Positions 14,500 to 21,540 of a stretch of DNA of 26,469 nt are shown piece after piece. Origin of the DNA: an uncultured Clostridia bacterium. Its GTDB lineage: Bacteria; Bacillota; Clostridia; Oscillospirales; Oscillospiraceae. The stretch spans positions 1-26,469 of the forward strand of contig CALZAG010000002.1 of NCBI GenBank assembly GCA_945613045.1, written 5' to 3'. The position numbers and the translations under genes were made by a program. Position 1 is the stretch's first letter; every line of letters starts with the position of its first letter. The notes under the pieces are model-generated. The model was given only the letters and a program-made list of their open reading frames with translations, was not told where the DNA came from and did no database searches.

Positions 14500-17229
14500 T
14501 TAGTAGAGACAGGTCTCGATATAGCGGTGGAGTATCGCCGCGACCTGAGCGCGTGTCGCGCCGTCTCTGGGCATGAGATTATTGTTGTTGCCGTTTATGA
14601 TGCCCTCGGCGTTTGCCCATGACATCGCATCGCGTGCAACGAGGGAAACGCTGTCGTAATCGGCAAAGCCGGTTATATCGGCGCCGGCGCTCACGTCAAC
14701 GCCCTTGTACGCCGCGTAGCGGTAGAGTATCATCGCCATCTGCTCGCGGGTTATTGTCGCGTTGGGGGCGAAGGTTTTTTCGTCAAAGCCCTTGACTATG
14801 CCGTTTGCCGCCGCCCAGTCGACCGCCGCGCTGCACCAGACGCCCCTGGTGTCGGCGAAGGAAGCGGGCTCTGCCTCGGGCTGACCCTCCATGCGCCAGA
14901 GCACCGTTACCAGCATGCCGCGGGTCATGGTGACTTTGGGGGAGAAGGCGTTTTCGGAAGTGCCCTTGAACAGCTCGTTGTTGTATGCGTAGGCAATGTC
15001 GCCGTAGCACCAGTAGTCATCGGGAATGTCGAAGAAGGGGAAGCGGATGAGCGCGTTGGAAAGACCTGCTTCCGTATTGCAGGTGTAGAGACCCTTGGAG
15101 TATCCGCCGCCGGCGCAGACGATGGCGCCGTCTGAGCCGATGCTGACGGCGGCAAGGGTATTGGTGCTTTCGTTTGTACCAACTGTATAGGGAACGCTCT
15201 CGGTGCAGCCGGCCTTTACGGCTTCTCCGCCCACTGCGGCGTTTACGACGAAGGTAAGGGCGCTGTCAAGCTGGCTGCCGAGGGCGCGCTTCTGTGCCGC
15301 GTTGAGCTCGGGTGTGCCTATGGAGACGGTGAAATCGGAGCCCTTTGCGATATCCGCGGTATCAAAGGCCGCGCTGCCGTCAGCGGTTTTGAACTCTGCC
15401 TTAGCCGCCGCTGAGAGAGCGGTCATGCCGCGGCCCCAGACCTCGAGAACGGCGGCTTTCGCGGCCGAGCCGTCTATCGTGACGGTTTTACCCTCGGCGC
15501 CCAGCTCGCGCATCATGATCTCGGTTGGGAACACAACGAGGCTGTCGGATGTGACGGCCGCAGGCGCGCTGAGCTTGGCGCTGCCGCAGCTTACGGGAAC
15601 GGAGGTGAGGGTCACACCGCCGCCGAGGACGATGACCGCGTCATTGTCTGTGGGGAAGTTGGTGTCCCTGCCCATGGAGTCGGCGATATCAAGGATGAGC
15701 TTGTTTATCCTGTCCTTGACGGCCTTGGTGAAGATGTTGTCGAACTGCACGGAAGCGGCTGCGTCGCCGAAAGCGTGGGACTTCACGATACGGAGGATCT
15801 CGTTGAGGATCTCGCCGCTTTCTATCTTGTCAAGACCGGTCTGCACCCAGTCGGGGTAGTTTCCGTCGTCCTCTCCGCCCAGATGGCTCTGGTAGATGTA
15901 GTTAACGGCGTCAAGGAGGGTCTTATCCTCGGTAACGGGGATGTTGGTGATCTCGCGGACGATATCCTGAATATCGGCGACGATCCTTGCGTTCATCCAC
16001 GCGACGATGCCGTCGTCAACGACAACGAATTTTTTCAGGAAGTCTCCGAGGAAGGTCCCTGCGACTGTGGCGAGCATATCCTCGGAGAAGCCGAGGGTGC
16101 GTCCGTATTCGGTGAGGTCGTCGATGGTGCGCTTATCGCCGGTCACGGGGTCGGTAAAGGTGATGGGGCCGACGTGGTTTTTGGTCGTGACGTTCACGAT
16201 CATGCTGCCCTCGGTCTCACGCAGCTCAACAAAGCGGACGGGAGAGGGGTAAGTAAGGCCGGAGCCGGTCTCGATATCATACATGGTATTGCCGCTTTCG
16301 GTGGTGAGCTGGGCGATATCCTGCGCGTGCATATGTCCGGTGAACACCATTTCCATGCCCGCGTCTGCAAGCTCGGTCGCGATGCGATCATAGTCCTTAA
16401 CAAGGTACATGGAGAGAATGTCGGGCTCCATGGAGAAGTGGGGGACAAAGCCGTGGTGAGAAAGGCCGATGACGCGGTCGCCGCGTGCCTTTGCCGCGGA
16501 TACCTGCTCGATCGCCCACGCCTCGAGTTCGGGGCTCATCTCGCCCCGGGTCTCATGCTCGGCCTCGCCCTTGGAGTTGTTGTCGGCGCTGTAGCAGCAG
16601 GTGTCCATAGCGATGAGAGTAACGCCGTCCGCGATCTGCGCGGTATAGGAGAGCTGACCGGACTCCTTGCCCTCGGGGGGTGTAAAGCGCGCGATGATGC
16701 TGTCGTCGGAATATACAAAGTCGTATACCTCGGCAAAATCTGAAGGCTCGGTGCGAGTCGCCGGAACGGCGACGCCGTCGGCGGTGTTGAAGTTCATCGC
16801 GTTTTTGTTGCGGACGTCGTGGTTGCCGTTGATGACGTAGACCTTCAGGCCGGGCACGTCCTTTTCAAGCTGCTGCAGGCGCTCGGCGATGACCTGATGG
16901 CACTCAAGCTCGCCGTCCTTGGTGAGGTCGCCGGAGACAAGCAGCACATCGGGCCTGTCTTCCCTGACAGCGTCCAGCAGCTCAAGGTTTATCGCGTCGC
17001 TCTCCGTGAGCATCTTGCGGTCGCTGTTAAGGGCCGTGGTAAAGTCCTCGGTGTCCTTGATCATGGTGGGCGACATGTAATGGATGTCGCTCAGCACGGC
17101 GATCTTCAGGCATTTATCGTACTTTACGCCGTCGTCTTCGGCTGCCAGCGCGGGTAATACCAGCGTGCAGGCCATGACGATGGCAAGAAGCACGGAGAGA
17201 AGACGCCGTGCGCGGGTGGTTTTTGTCAT
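14500..17229 (-). CDS. Secreted metallophosphoesterase with three C-terminal SLH domains
   Basis: Cell-surface calcineurin-like phosphoesterase, 909 residues. A signal peptide (KTTRARR then a hydrophobic core, cleavage near LPALA-A30) is followed by the metallophosphoesterase domain with its metal ligands: D48-x-H50 (SDIHY), G100-D101 (SGDLTKDGE), GNHD 135-138, a later SHHG, and GHMHAQD. A long region, about 370-730, is not recognised and contains a beta-rich stretch. The last 177 residues (733-909) are three SLH repeats with TRG/TRE/TRA motifs, which anchor proteins to secondary cell-wall polymer. Substrate is unknown; relatives act on nucleotides, phosphodiesters or phospholipids. RBS GGAGGAG lies eight bases before ATG. 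It is monocistronic, diverging from queH. Confidence 0.9.
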   Translation of the reverse strand: MTKTTRARRLLSVLLAIVMACTLVLPALAAEDDGVKYDKCLKIAVLSDIHYMSPTMIKDTEDFTTALNSDRKMLTESDAINLELLDAVREDRPDVLLVSGDLTKDGELECHQVIAERLQQLEKDVPGLKVYVINGNHDVRNKNAMNFNTADGVAVPATRTEPSDFAEVYDFVYSDDSIIARFTPPEGKESGQLSYTAQIADGVTLIAMDTCCYSADNNSKGEAEHETRGEMSPELEAWAIEQVSAAKARGDRVIGLSHHGFVPHFSMEPDILSMYLVKDYDRIATELADAGMEMVFTGHMHAQDIAQLTTESGNTMYDIETGSGLTYPSPVRFVELRETEGSMIVNVTTKNHVGPITFTDPVTGDKRTIDDLTEYGRTLGFSEDMLATVAGTFLGDFLKKFVVVDDGIVAWMNARIVADIQDIVREITNIPVTEDKTLLDAVNYIYQSHLGGEDDGNYPDWVQTGLDKIESGEILNEILRIVKSHAFGDAAASVQFDNIFTKAVKDRINKLILDIADSMGRDTNFPTDNDAVIVLGGGVTLTSVPVSCGSAKLSAPAAVTSDSLVVFPTEIMMRELGAEGKTVTIDGSAAKAAVLEVWGRGMTALSAAAKAEFKTADGSAAFDTADIAKGSDFTVSIGTPELNAAQKRALGSQLDSALTFVVNAAVGGEAVKAGCTESVPYTVGTNESTNTLAAVSIGSDGAIVCAGGGYSKGLYTCNTEAGLSNALIRFPFFDIPDDYWCYGDIAYAYNNELFKGTSENAFSPKVTMTRGMLVTVLWRMEGQPEAEPASFADTRGVWCSAAVDWAAANGIVKGFDEKTFAPNATITREQMAMILYRYAAYKGVDVSAGADITGFADYDSVSLVARDAMSWANAEGIINGNNNNLMPRDGATRAQVAAILHRYIETCLY

Positions 17230-17270
17230 AACTGATTCTCCTCCACTGTTTTTTCTTAATGAATAATACC

Positions 17271-17299
17271 ATTTTAATACATAACCGCGTGGATTACAA
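17271..17299 (-). promoter_or_regulatory. Putative promoter of the metallophosphoesterase gene
   Basis: On the minus strand, TTGTAA (complement of 17294-17299) and TAAAAT (complement of 17271-17276), 17 bp apart. A leader of about 35 nt carries the GGAGGAG ribosome binding site (17238-17244). Confidence 0.55.
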
Positions 17300-17345
17300 G
17301 TACAAGTATCGCAAATTCAATGCAAAAGCGTCCGGCGGTACAATG

Positions 17346-17374
17346 TTGACATGGAAAAAATAAATATATATAAT
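17346..17374 (+). promoter_or_regulatory. Perfect consensus promoter of queH (leaderless transcript predicted)
   Basis: TTGACA (17346-17351), 17-bp AT-rich spacer, TATAAT (17369-17374): a full match to the vegetative consensus. Initiation 6-9 bases after the -10 would fall at about 17380-17383, right at the queH ATG (17383). The eight bases between -10 and ATG contain no Shine-Dalgarno. Confidence 0.75.
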
Positions 17375-17382
17375 GATGCACC

Positions 17383-18015
17383 ATGAACAGAGAAAACTTC
17401 TTCCGAAAATATGACAAGATAATCGCGCAGCTCGGCGACACAAAGCCGCGCCTGCTGCTGCATAGCTGCTGCGGCCCCTGCTCAAGCTCGGTGATAGAGC
17501 TTCTGGCAAAAAATTTCGAGGTCACGGTGCTCTGGTATAATCCCAATCTCTGGCCGGAAAAGGAATTTGAAAAGCGGCTTGAGACTCAAAAGCAGCTTTT
17601 GTCCTGCTTTGATGACGAGGGGATACACGCGCAGCTGTTGGAATGCTCGTGGCGCAGCGAGGACTATATGAGCCGGATAAAGGGGCTTGAGAATGAGCCC
17701 GAGGAGGGCGCCCGCTGCCTTGAGTGCTTCCGCATACGCCTTGAGGAAACGGCGAAGACCGCCGCTGAGCTGGGCTTTGACTGGTTCTGCACCACGCTTA
17801 CCGTGTCCTCACGCAAGGACGCCGTCGCGATAAACGCCATCGGCCGGCAGGCGGAGGAAAAGTTCGGTGTGCGCTGGCTCCCATCGGAGTTTAAAAAGCG
17901 CGAGGGTAACCACCGCTCGATAATCCTTTCGGAGAAGTACGGCCTGTACCGTCAGGAGTACTGCGGCTGTGTTTTTTCAATGAATGCGGAGGACAAAAAT
18001 GAACATAAAGACTAA
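17383..18015 (+). CDS. queH: Epoxyqueuosine reductase QueH
   Basis: Catalyses the last step of queuosine synthesis, reducing epoxyqueuosine to queuosine at the wobble position of GUN-anticodon tRNAs; QueH is the cobalamin-independent alternative to QueG. The 210-residue protein carries the family signature LLLHSCCGPCSS with C29, C30 and C33, then GARCLECFRIRLEETA with two further cysteines, then SSRKDAVAINAIG, and the C-terminal RQEYCGCVFS. These cysteines are expected to bind the metal sites. The ATG is the only plausible start, because the next in-frame candidates fall inside the conserved domain. It has no SD and sits where transcription should begin. queT overlaps its 3' end by 17 bp, so the two form an operon. 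Confidence 0.92.
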   Translation: MNRENFFRKYDKIIAQLGDTKPRLLLHSCCGPCSSSVIELLAKNFEVTVLWYNPNLWPEKEFEKRLETQKQLLSCFDDEGIHAQLLECSWRSEDYMSRIKGLENEPEEGARCLECFRIRLEETAKTAAELGFDWFCTTLTVSSRKDAVAINAIGRQAEEKFGVRWLPSEFKKREGNHRSIILSEKYGLYRQEYCGCVFSMNAEDKNEHKD

Positions 18016-18526
18016 AAGAATAGTGACCGCCGCCGTTATCGGCGCGCTGTACGCGGCGCTCACGCTGGCGCTTGCGCCGATAAGCTACGGACCGCTGCAG
18101 TTTCGCGTATCCGAGGTGCTGTGCATCCTGCCGTATTTTCTGCCCTACACCGCGTGGGGGCTTTTCTTCGGCTGCATGATAGCAAACCTCGCAAGTGCCG
18201 CGGGAATATTGGATATAGTGTTCGGCTCGCTGGCAACGCTCATGGCCTGCGCCGGAGTCGCCCTCTGCGGTATGCGCGGTAACGGCGGGATAAAGAGCAA
18301 GCTCCTCGCCTGCCTCATGCCTGTCGTCTGGAACGGCCTTATCGTCGGCGCGACGCTCACCATCGCCCTCGCGGGGCTCAACCCGCTTAAAGAGTTCGGC
18401 GCATTCGCCCTGTACGCCGGACAGGTGGCTCTGGGCGAGCTTGGCGTCATGTTCGTCATCGGCCTGCCGCTCATGACCTATCTGCCCAAGCAAAAATTTT
18501 TCGCCGAGTTCGTCATGAGGCATTGA
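17999..18526 (+). CDS. queT: Queuosine-precursor ECF transporter substrate-binding subunit QueT
   Basis: Integral membrane S-component that binds a queuosine precursor (preQ0/preQ1 or queuine in characterised systems) for an energy-coupling-factor importer. The 175-residue protein matches the QueT family: TAAVIGALYAALTLALAPISYGPLQFR..., then LPYFLPYTAWGLFFGCMIANL and ILDIVFGSLATLMA, with about five to six membrane helices. The start is ATG 17999, with GGAGGAC four bases upstream, preferred over an in-frame ATG at 17984 that lacks an SD. It overlaps queH by 17 bp. No EcfA/EcfT module is nearby, so a shared module elsewhere is assumed. No preQ1 riboswitch is visible and there is no room for one upstream of queH. 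Its stop codon lies inside the -35 box of the next promoter. Confidence 0.9.
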   Translation: MNIKTKRIVTAAVIGALYAALTLALAPISYGPLQFRVSEVLCILPYFLPYTAWGLFFGCMIANLASAAGILDIVFGSLATLMACAGVALCGMRGNGGIKSKLLACLMPVVWNGLIVGATLTIALAGLNPLKEFGAFALYAGQVALGELGVMFVIGLPLMTYLPKQKFFAEFVMRH

Positions 18527-18551
18527 CAAACTCCGACAAAAATATTAATAT
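18523..18551 (+). promoter_or_regulatory. Promoter of the TPP riboswitch-thiT unit
   Basis: TTGACA (18523-18528), 17-bp spacer, TAATAT (18546-18551). The TGA inside the -35 is the queT stop codon (18524-18526). The predicted start near 18558-18560 is just upstream of the riboswitch aptamer. Confidence 0.65.
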
Positions 18552-18559
18552 CCATATTG

Positions 18560-18711
18560 TGTATAGGGGGGCTGGGTTTTCCCGGCTGAGACGGAGAGAA
18601 TCGAATCTCCGCCACCCTTGAACCTGATCCGGGTAATGCCGGCGTAGGAAACGAAAATCGAATTTTTTATCGTTTTCCTATGACCGCTCTGCTCCGGCAG
18701 CGCGGTTTTTT
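18560..18711 (+). ncRNA. TPP riboswitch (THI element) with terminator platform
   Basis: The aptamer (about 18560-18652) has the conserved blocks: GGGGGGCTGGG, CTGAGA at 18586-18591, ACCCTTGAACCTGATC from 18614, GGGTAATGCC, and GCGTAGGAAA ending at 18651. Downstream is a hairpin TAGGAAACGA (18645-18654) with TCGTTTTCCTA (18670-18680), which would consume the aptamer's 3' conserved strand. A terminator follows at 18683-18711. TGCCGG (18637-18642) can also pair with CCGGCA (18694-18699) inside the terminator, a plausible antiterminator. The predicted logic: TPP bound gives termination; TPP absent gives thiT expression. Confidence 0.95.
18683..18711 (+). terminator. Regulated terminator of the TPP riboswitch
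   Basis: The stem ACCGC-T-CTGC / GCAG-C-GCGGT, one T/C mismatch, loop TCCG, followed by six Ts. The thiT ribosome binding site starts a few bases after the T-run, so control is transcriptional. Confidence 0.8.
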
Positions 18712-18732
18712 CGTTTGAAAGGAGAAATAATC

Positions 18733-19302
18733 ATGAGCAACGGAAAATCACATCTCAAGCTCCGCGCACTGTGCGAGGGCGCCGTTTTCGTGGCGCTGGC
18801 ACAGGTGCTCAGCTACCTCAAGCTTTTTGAGCTGCCGCAGGGCGGCTCGATCACCGTGGGCATGCTGCCCATATTCCTGTACTGCGCACGCTGGGGCTTC
18901 GGTCCGGGCATGCTTGCGAGCATAACCTACAGCATACTGCAGCTCCTGCTCGACGGAGCATATGCATGGGGCTGGCAGTCGATCATCGGCGACTATATCC
19001 TGGCCTTCTCCGTTCTGGGCATCGCCGGAGCCTTCAGCAAGAAGGAATACGGCTTCTTCATCGGCACCGTCGTCGGCTCCTGCGCAAGATTTCTCGTACA
19101 CTACGTCGTCGGCGCGACAGTATGGGCCGAATATATGCCGCCGGAGTTCTTCGGCATGACAATGACCACGCCCTGGTTCTACTCGGCTCTGTATAACGGC
19201 AGCTATATGGTCATCGACATGGTCATCTGCCTCGTTGTCGGCGCGCTGCTCTGGAAGCCGCTTAAAAAGTACATAAGAGGCGAAGACCTCAAGGCCGCCT
19301 AA
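18733..19302 (+). CDS. thiT: Energy-coupled thiamine transporter ThiT
   Basis: Membrane S-component for thiamine uptake by an ECF transporter. The 189-residue protein has the ThiT N-terminal pattern ALCEGAVFVALAQVLSYLKLFELPQGGSITVGMLPIF (spread over about residues 12-50), six hydrophobic helices, and the thiamine-site segment with WAEYMP and the later YSALYNGSYM, where Tyr/Trp/Asn residues bind the ligand in characterised ThiT. The start at 18733 follows AAAGGAG; a TTG at 18715 lies inside the terminator/SD region and is rejected. Control by the upstream TPP riboswitch independently supports thiamine as substrate. No ECF ATPases are adjacent. Transcription probably ends before, or reads into, the rpmH promoter 8 bp downstream, since no terminator is visible. 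Confidence 0.95.
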   Translation: MSNGKSHLKLRALCEGAVFVALAQVLSYLKLFELPQGGSITVGMLPIFLYCARWGFGPGMLASITYSILQLLLDGAYAWGWQSIIGDYILAFSVLGIAGAFSKKEYGFFIGTVVGSCARFLVHYVVGATVWAEYMPPEFFGMTMTTPWFYSALYNGSYMVIDMVICLVVGALLWKPLKKYIRGEDLKAA

Positions 19303-19309
19303 AAAAATG

Positions 19310-19339
19310 TTGACATTCTGAAACCTTGTCGTATATAAT
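19310..19339 (+). promoter_or_regulatory. Strong rpmH operon promoter
   Basis: TTGACA (19310-19315) and TATAAT (19334-19339) with an 18-bp spacer: both hexamers match consensus exactly. The predicted start near 19345-19347 falls inside the 5' arm of the palindrome at 19342-19369. Confidence 0.75.
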
Positions 19340-19341
19340 AA

Positions 19342-19410
19342 GCTTCCGATGCCTGTGGGCATCGGAAGCATTAATTTTGTCAACTACTTCCGGTCTGAGA
19401 CCGGATGTTG
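19342..19410 (+). promoter_or_regulatory. rpmH leader with two stem-loops
   Basis: Hairpin 1: GCTTCCGATGCC (19342-19353), loop TGTG, GGCATCGGAAGC (19358-19369), a perfect 12-bp repeat. Hairpin 2: TCCGGTC-TGA-GACCGGA (19389-19405), extended by CAAC (19381-19384) with GTTG (19407-19410). The RBS GAAAGGAG follows at 19422-19429. These could stabilise the mRNA 5' end or mediate feedback control. No ribosomal-protein leader family is recognised. Confidence 0.5.
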
Positions 19411-19439
19411 AGTATCATTTTGAAAGGAGTGCAAAGAAT

Positions 19440-19574
19440 ATGCTGCGTACTTACCAGCCCAAAAAGCGTCAGCGCAAGAAGGAGCACGGCTTCCGCAAGA
19501 GAATGGCCACCGCAAACGGCCGCAAGGTTCTGGCCCGCCGCAGAGCGAAGGGCAGAGCAAAGCTTTGCGCCTGA
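19440..19574 (+). CDS. rpmH: 50S ribosomal protein L34
   Basis: Small basic ribosomal protein of the large subunit, 44 residues. The sequence MLRTYQPKKRQRKKEHGFRKRM...GRKVLARRRAKGR is the standard L34 pattern and has the normal length. The start is ATG 19440, with AAGGAG ten bases upstream; the frame is open further upstream but only in the leader. It heads the conserved rpmH-rnpA-yidD-yidC-jag cluster under a consensus promoter. In most bacteria dnaA lies upstream; here the neighbour is thiT. Confidence 0.98.
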   Translation: MLRTYQPKKRQRKKEHGFRKRMATANGRKVLARRRAKGRAKLCA

Positions 19575-19616
19575 TTTGGCTGCTTTGAGCACAAGGGGAA
19601 ATATAAATATTTTTCA

Positions 19617-19635
19617 GGGCGGGTAATATCCGCCC
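19617..19635 (+). promoter_or_regulatory. Stem-loop between rpmH and rnpA
   Basis: GGGCGG-GTAATAT-CCGCCC followed by TTAAAGTGTTT. The T-run is broken, so this is probably a weak attenuator or a processing/stability element. It would let rpmH, whose product is needed in large amounts, be expressed above rnpA. Confidence 0.5.
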
Positions 19636-19677
19636 TTAAAGTGTTTATCCAACCATCGGAAAGCAAGGGTGAAATAA

Positions 19678-20025
19678 TTGGATTTCAGGGGAACACTGAA
19701 AAAGAATTATGAGTTCAGACGGCTTTACTCCAAGGGCAAGACCGCCGTCACACCCTATCTTGTAGTGTACAGCCTGAAAACAGGGCGTGACCACAGGCGC
19801 GTGGGCTACACCGTGTCCACCAAGCTGGGCAAGGCCGTCGTACGGAACCGCGTCCGCCGCCGCCTCAGGGAGATCTACCGCCTCAATGCGGACAAGCTCA
19901 TCGACAATGCCGATCTTGTCATTGTGGCAAGAAGCCGCTGCGTCGGGGGCGAATACGCGAAAATGGAGAAGGCTTTTCTGCGCGCCTGCGCGGAGCTGAA
20001 GCTCCTCAGGGAGGACGGGGAATGA
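19678..20025 (+). CDS. rnpA: Ribonuclease P protein component
   Basis: Protein subunit of RNase P, which helps the catalytic RNA bind and cleave pre-tRNA 5' leaders. The 115-residue protein shows LKKNYEFRRLYSKGK at the N-terminus, RRVGYTVSTKLGKAVVRNR, and the RNR motif RNRVRRRL at residues 56-63, which contacts RNase P RNA. The start is a TTG at 19678 with AAGGGTG six bases upstream; no ATG is available in the conserved N-terminus. It is the second gene of the rpmH cluster and overlaps yidD by 4 bp (ATGA). Confidence 0.96.
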   Translation: MDFRGTLKKNYEFRRLYSKGKTAVTPYLVVYSLKTGRDHRRVGYTVSTKLGKAVVRNRVRRRLREIYRLNADKLIDNADLVIVARSRCVGGEYAKMEKAFLRACAELKLLREDGE

Positions 20026-20240
20026 AAAAGATCCTCATCGCACTGGTGCGCTTTTACAGGAAGTATATCTCTCCCGCGTTTCCCTCCCACTGCCGGTTTA
20101 TCCCGACCTGCTCACAGTACGCCATTGAAGCTCTGGAAAAATACGGAGCTTTAAAAGGCTCATGGCTTACCTTAAAACGCCTGCTGAGGTGTCATCCCTT
20201 TCACCTCGGCGAACATGATTTCTTCGATCCCGTCCCCTGA
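20022..20240 (+). CDS. yidD: Membrane protein insertion efficiency factor YidD
   Basis: Small membrane-associated protein that assists YidC-dependent insertion. The 72-residue protein has the family core FYRKYISPAFPSHCRFIPTCSQYA, then KRLLRCHPFHLGEHDFFDPVP, with the conserved cysteines (HCRF, TCS, RCHP) and an amphipathic N-terminal helix. The start overlaps the rnpA stop by ATGA and yidC follows 27 bp later, the usual order, which makes the assignment secure. Confidence 0.96.
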   Translation: MKKILIALVRFYRKYISPAFPSHCRFIPTCSQYAIEALEKYGALKGSWLTLKRLLRCHPFHLGEHDFFDPVP

Positions 20241-20267
20241 CGAGGATCGGAATTTAAGGAGAAACTT

Positions 20268-21521
20268 ATGTCATTATGGGATTATATAGTCTGGCCATTC
20301 GCCAGGCTGCTGGATATCCTCTATAACTGGTCGAACAGTTATGGCGTTGCCATAATCCTCTTCGCTCTGATCGTCAATCTCATTCTGATGCCCTTCATGG
20401 CCAAGAGCAAAAAGAGCATGATGCGGACCACCCGCATCCAGCCCCAGCTCAAGGAGCTGGAGAAAAAGTGCAACGGCAATCAGCAGAAGTACCAGCAGGA
20501 GGTCATGAAGCTCTATAAGGAGCAGGGCGTAAGCCCCATGTCCGGCTGCCTCTGGTCGCTGATACCCTTCCCCATCCTGATCGCGCTTTACGGCGTCATC
20601 CGCCAGCCTCTTACCCGCATGATGGGTATAGTCAAGGACGACGTGGCGGCTATCACCGAGTGGGCCACAGAAAACGCGGGCTTTGTTGCGACGAAGCAGG
20701 GCACCTATGACGAGATCGGCGTTGCCGACGCCATCCACCGGCACTGGGACGCCGCTGTCGACGCTTTGGGCACCTTCGGCGACAAGCTGATGGACATTGA
20801 TTACAGCTTCCTCGGCATGAACCTCGGTGCCGTTCCCGACTGGAAGATCTGGGGTTATGATTTTTCAAATTCCGAGACGCTTCTACCCTCGCTGGGGCTG
20901 TTCCTCATCCCCATCATAGCCGCGTTCCTTTCATGGGCCTCCATGAAGATCAGCCAGGCCACCAATCCGCCTCAGCCGGGTCAGGCTGCGGCGAGCATGA
21001 AGAGCATGAACATTTTCATGCCCATCATGTCCGTCTGGATCTGCTTTATCATGCCTGCGGCTCTGGGCGTATACTGGATCGCAAACAGCGTTTTCGGCAT
21101 ACTGCGCGATCTCATCCTCACCAAGGTCTACAAGCGCAAGCTTGATATCGAGGACGCCGAGCGCATCGCGGCCTCGAAGGCGAGAGAGGAAGAAATGAGA
21201 CGTCGCCGTGACGAGACCGAGCAGCTCCGCGCAGAAGGCGCGACCACCCGCAACACAAATACCAGCAAGAAAAAAGTGCAGGCGCAGCAGAAGCAGACAA
21301 ACGACGAGCGCCGTGCAGCAGCCGACAGAGCCGAGCGCGAGGCAAAGCGCGAGAGGCTCGGCATAGAAAAGGAAGAGAGCCCCTCTCAGGTGGGCAAACG
21401 CCGCTACGCAAGAGGCCGCGCATACGACCCCAACCGCTACGCTGCATCCGCCGCGGCCGAACAGCCGGCAGAGGAAGCGGCTGCAGAGCTTGAGCCTCAA
21501 ACAGAGGATAAGCCTGAATAA
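20268..21521 (+). CDS. yidC: Membrane protein insertase YidC/Oxa1
   Basis: Integral membrane insertase and Sec-associated chaperone, 417 residues. N-terminus MSLWDYIVWPFARLLDILYNW, first core helix about 25-43 (YGVAIILFALIVNLILMPF), then the basic cytoplasmic hairpin SKKSMMRTTRIQPQLKELEKK, which carries the groove arginine region, followed by GCLWSLIPFPILIALYGVIRQP and C-terminal helices ending near YKRKLDIEDAERI. There is no lipobox, so it lacks the lipoprotein start of Bacillus SpoIIIJ/YqjG, as is common in Clostridia. The last ~110 residues form a strongly charged, Lys/Arg/Glu/Gln/Ala-rich, probably disordered tail that could contact the ribosome. RBS AAGGAG lies upstream. Confidence 0.95.
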   Translation: MSLWDYIVWPFARLLDILYNWSNSYGVAIILFALIVNLILMPFMAKSKKSMMRTTRIQPQLKELEKKCNGNQQKYQQEVMKLYKEQGVSPMSGCLWSLIPFPILIALYGVIRQPLTRMMGIVKDDVAAITEWATENAGFVATKQGTYDEIGVADAIHRHWDAAVDALGTFGDKLMDIDYSFLGMNLGAVPDWKIWGYDFSNSETLLPSLGLFLIPIIAAFLSWASMKISQATNPPQPGQAAASMKSMNIFMPIMSVWICFIMPAALGVYWIANSVFGILRDLILTKVYKRKLDIEDAERIAASKAREEEMRRRRDETEQLRAEGATTRNTNTSKKKVQAQQKQTNDERRAAADRAEREAKRERLGIEKEESPSQVGKRRYARGRAYDPNRYAASAAAEQPAEEAAAELEPQTEDKPE

Positions 21522-21540
21522 TTACAGGAGAACCTAAAAT

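Noticed and set aside
19645..19653. DnaA-box-like TTATCCAAC near rpmH (possible oriC)
   Set aside because: Only 7 of 9 bases match TTATCCACA, it is a single copy, and there is no AT-rich unwinding region or dnaA gene nearby.
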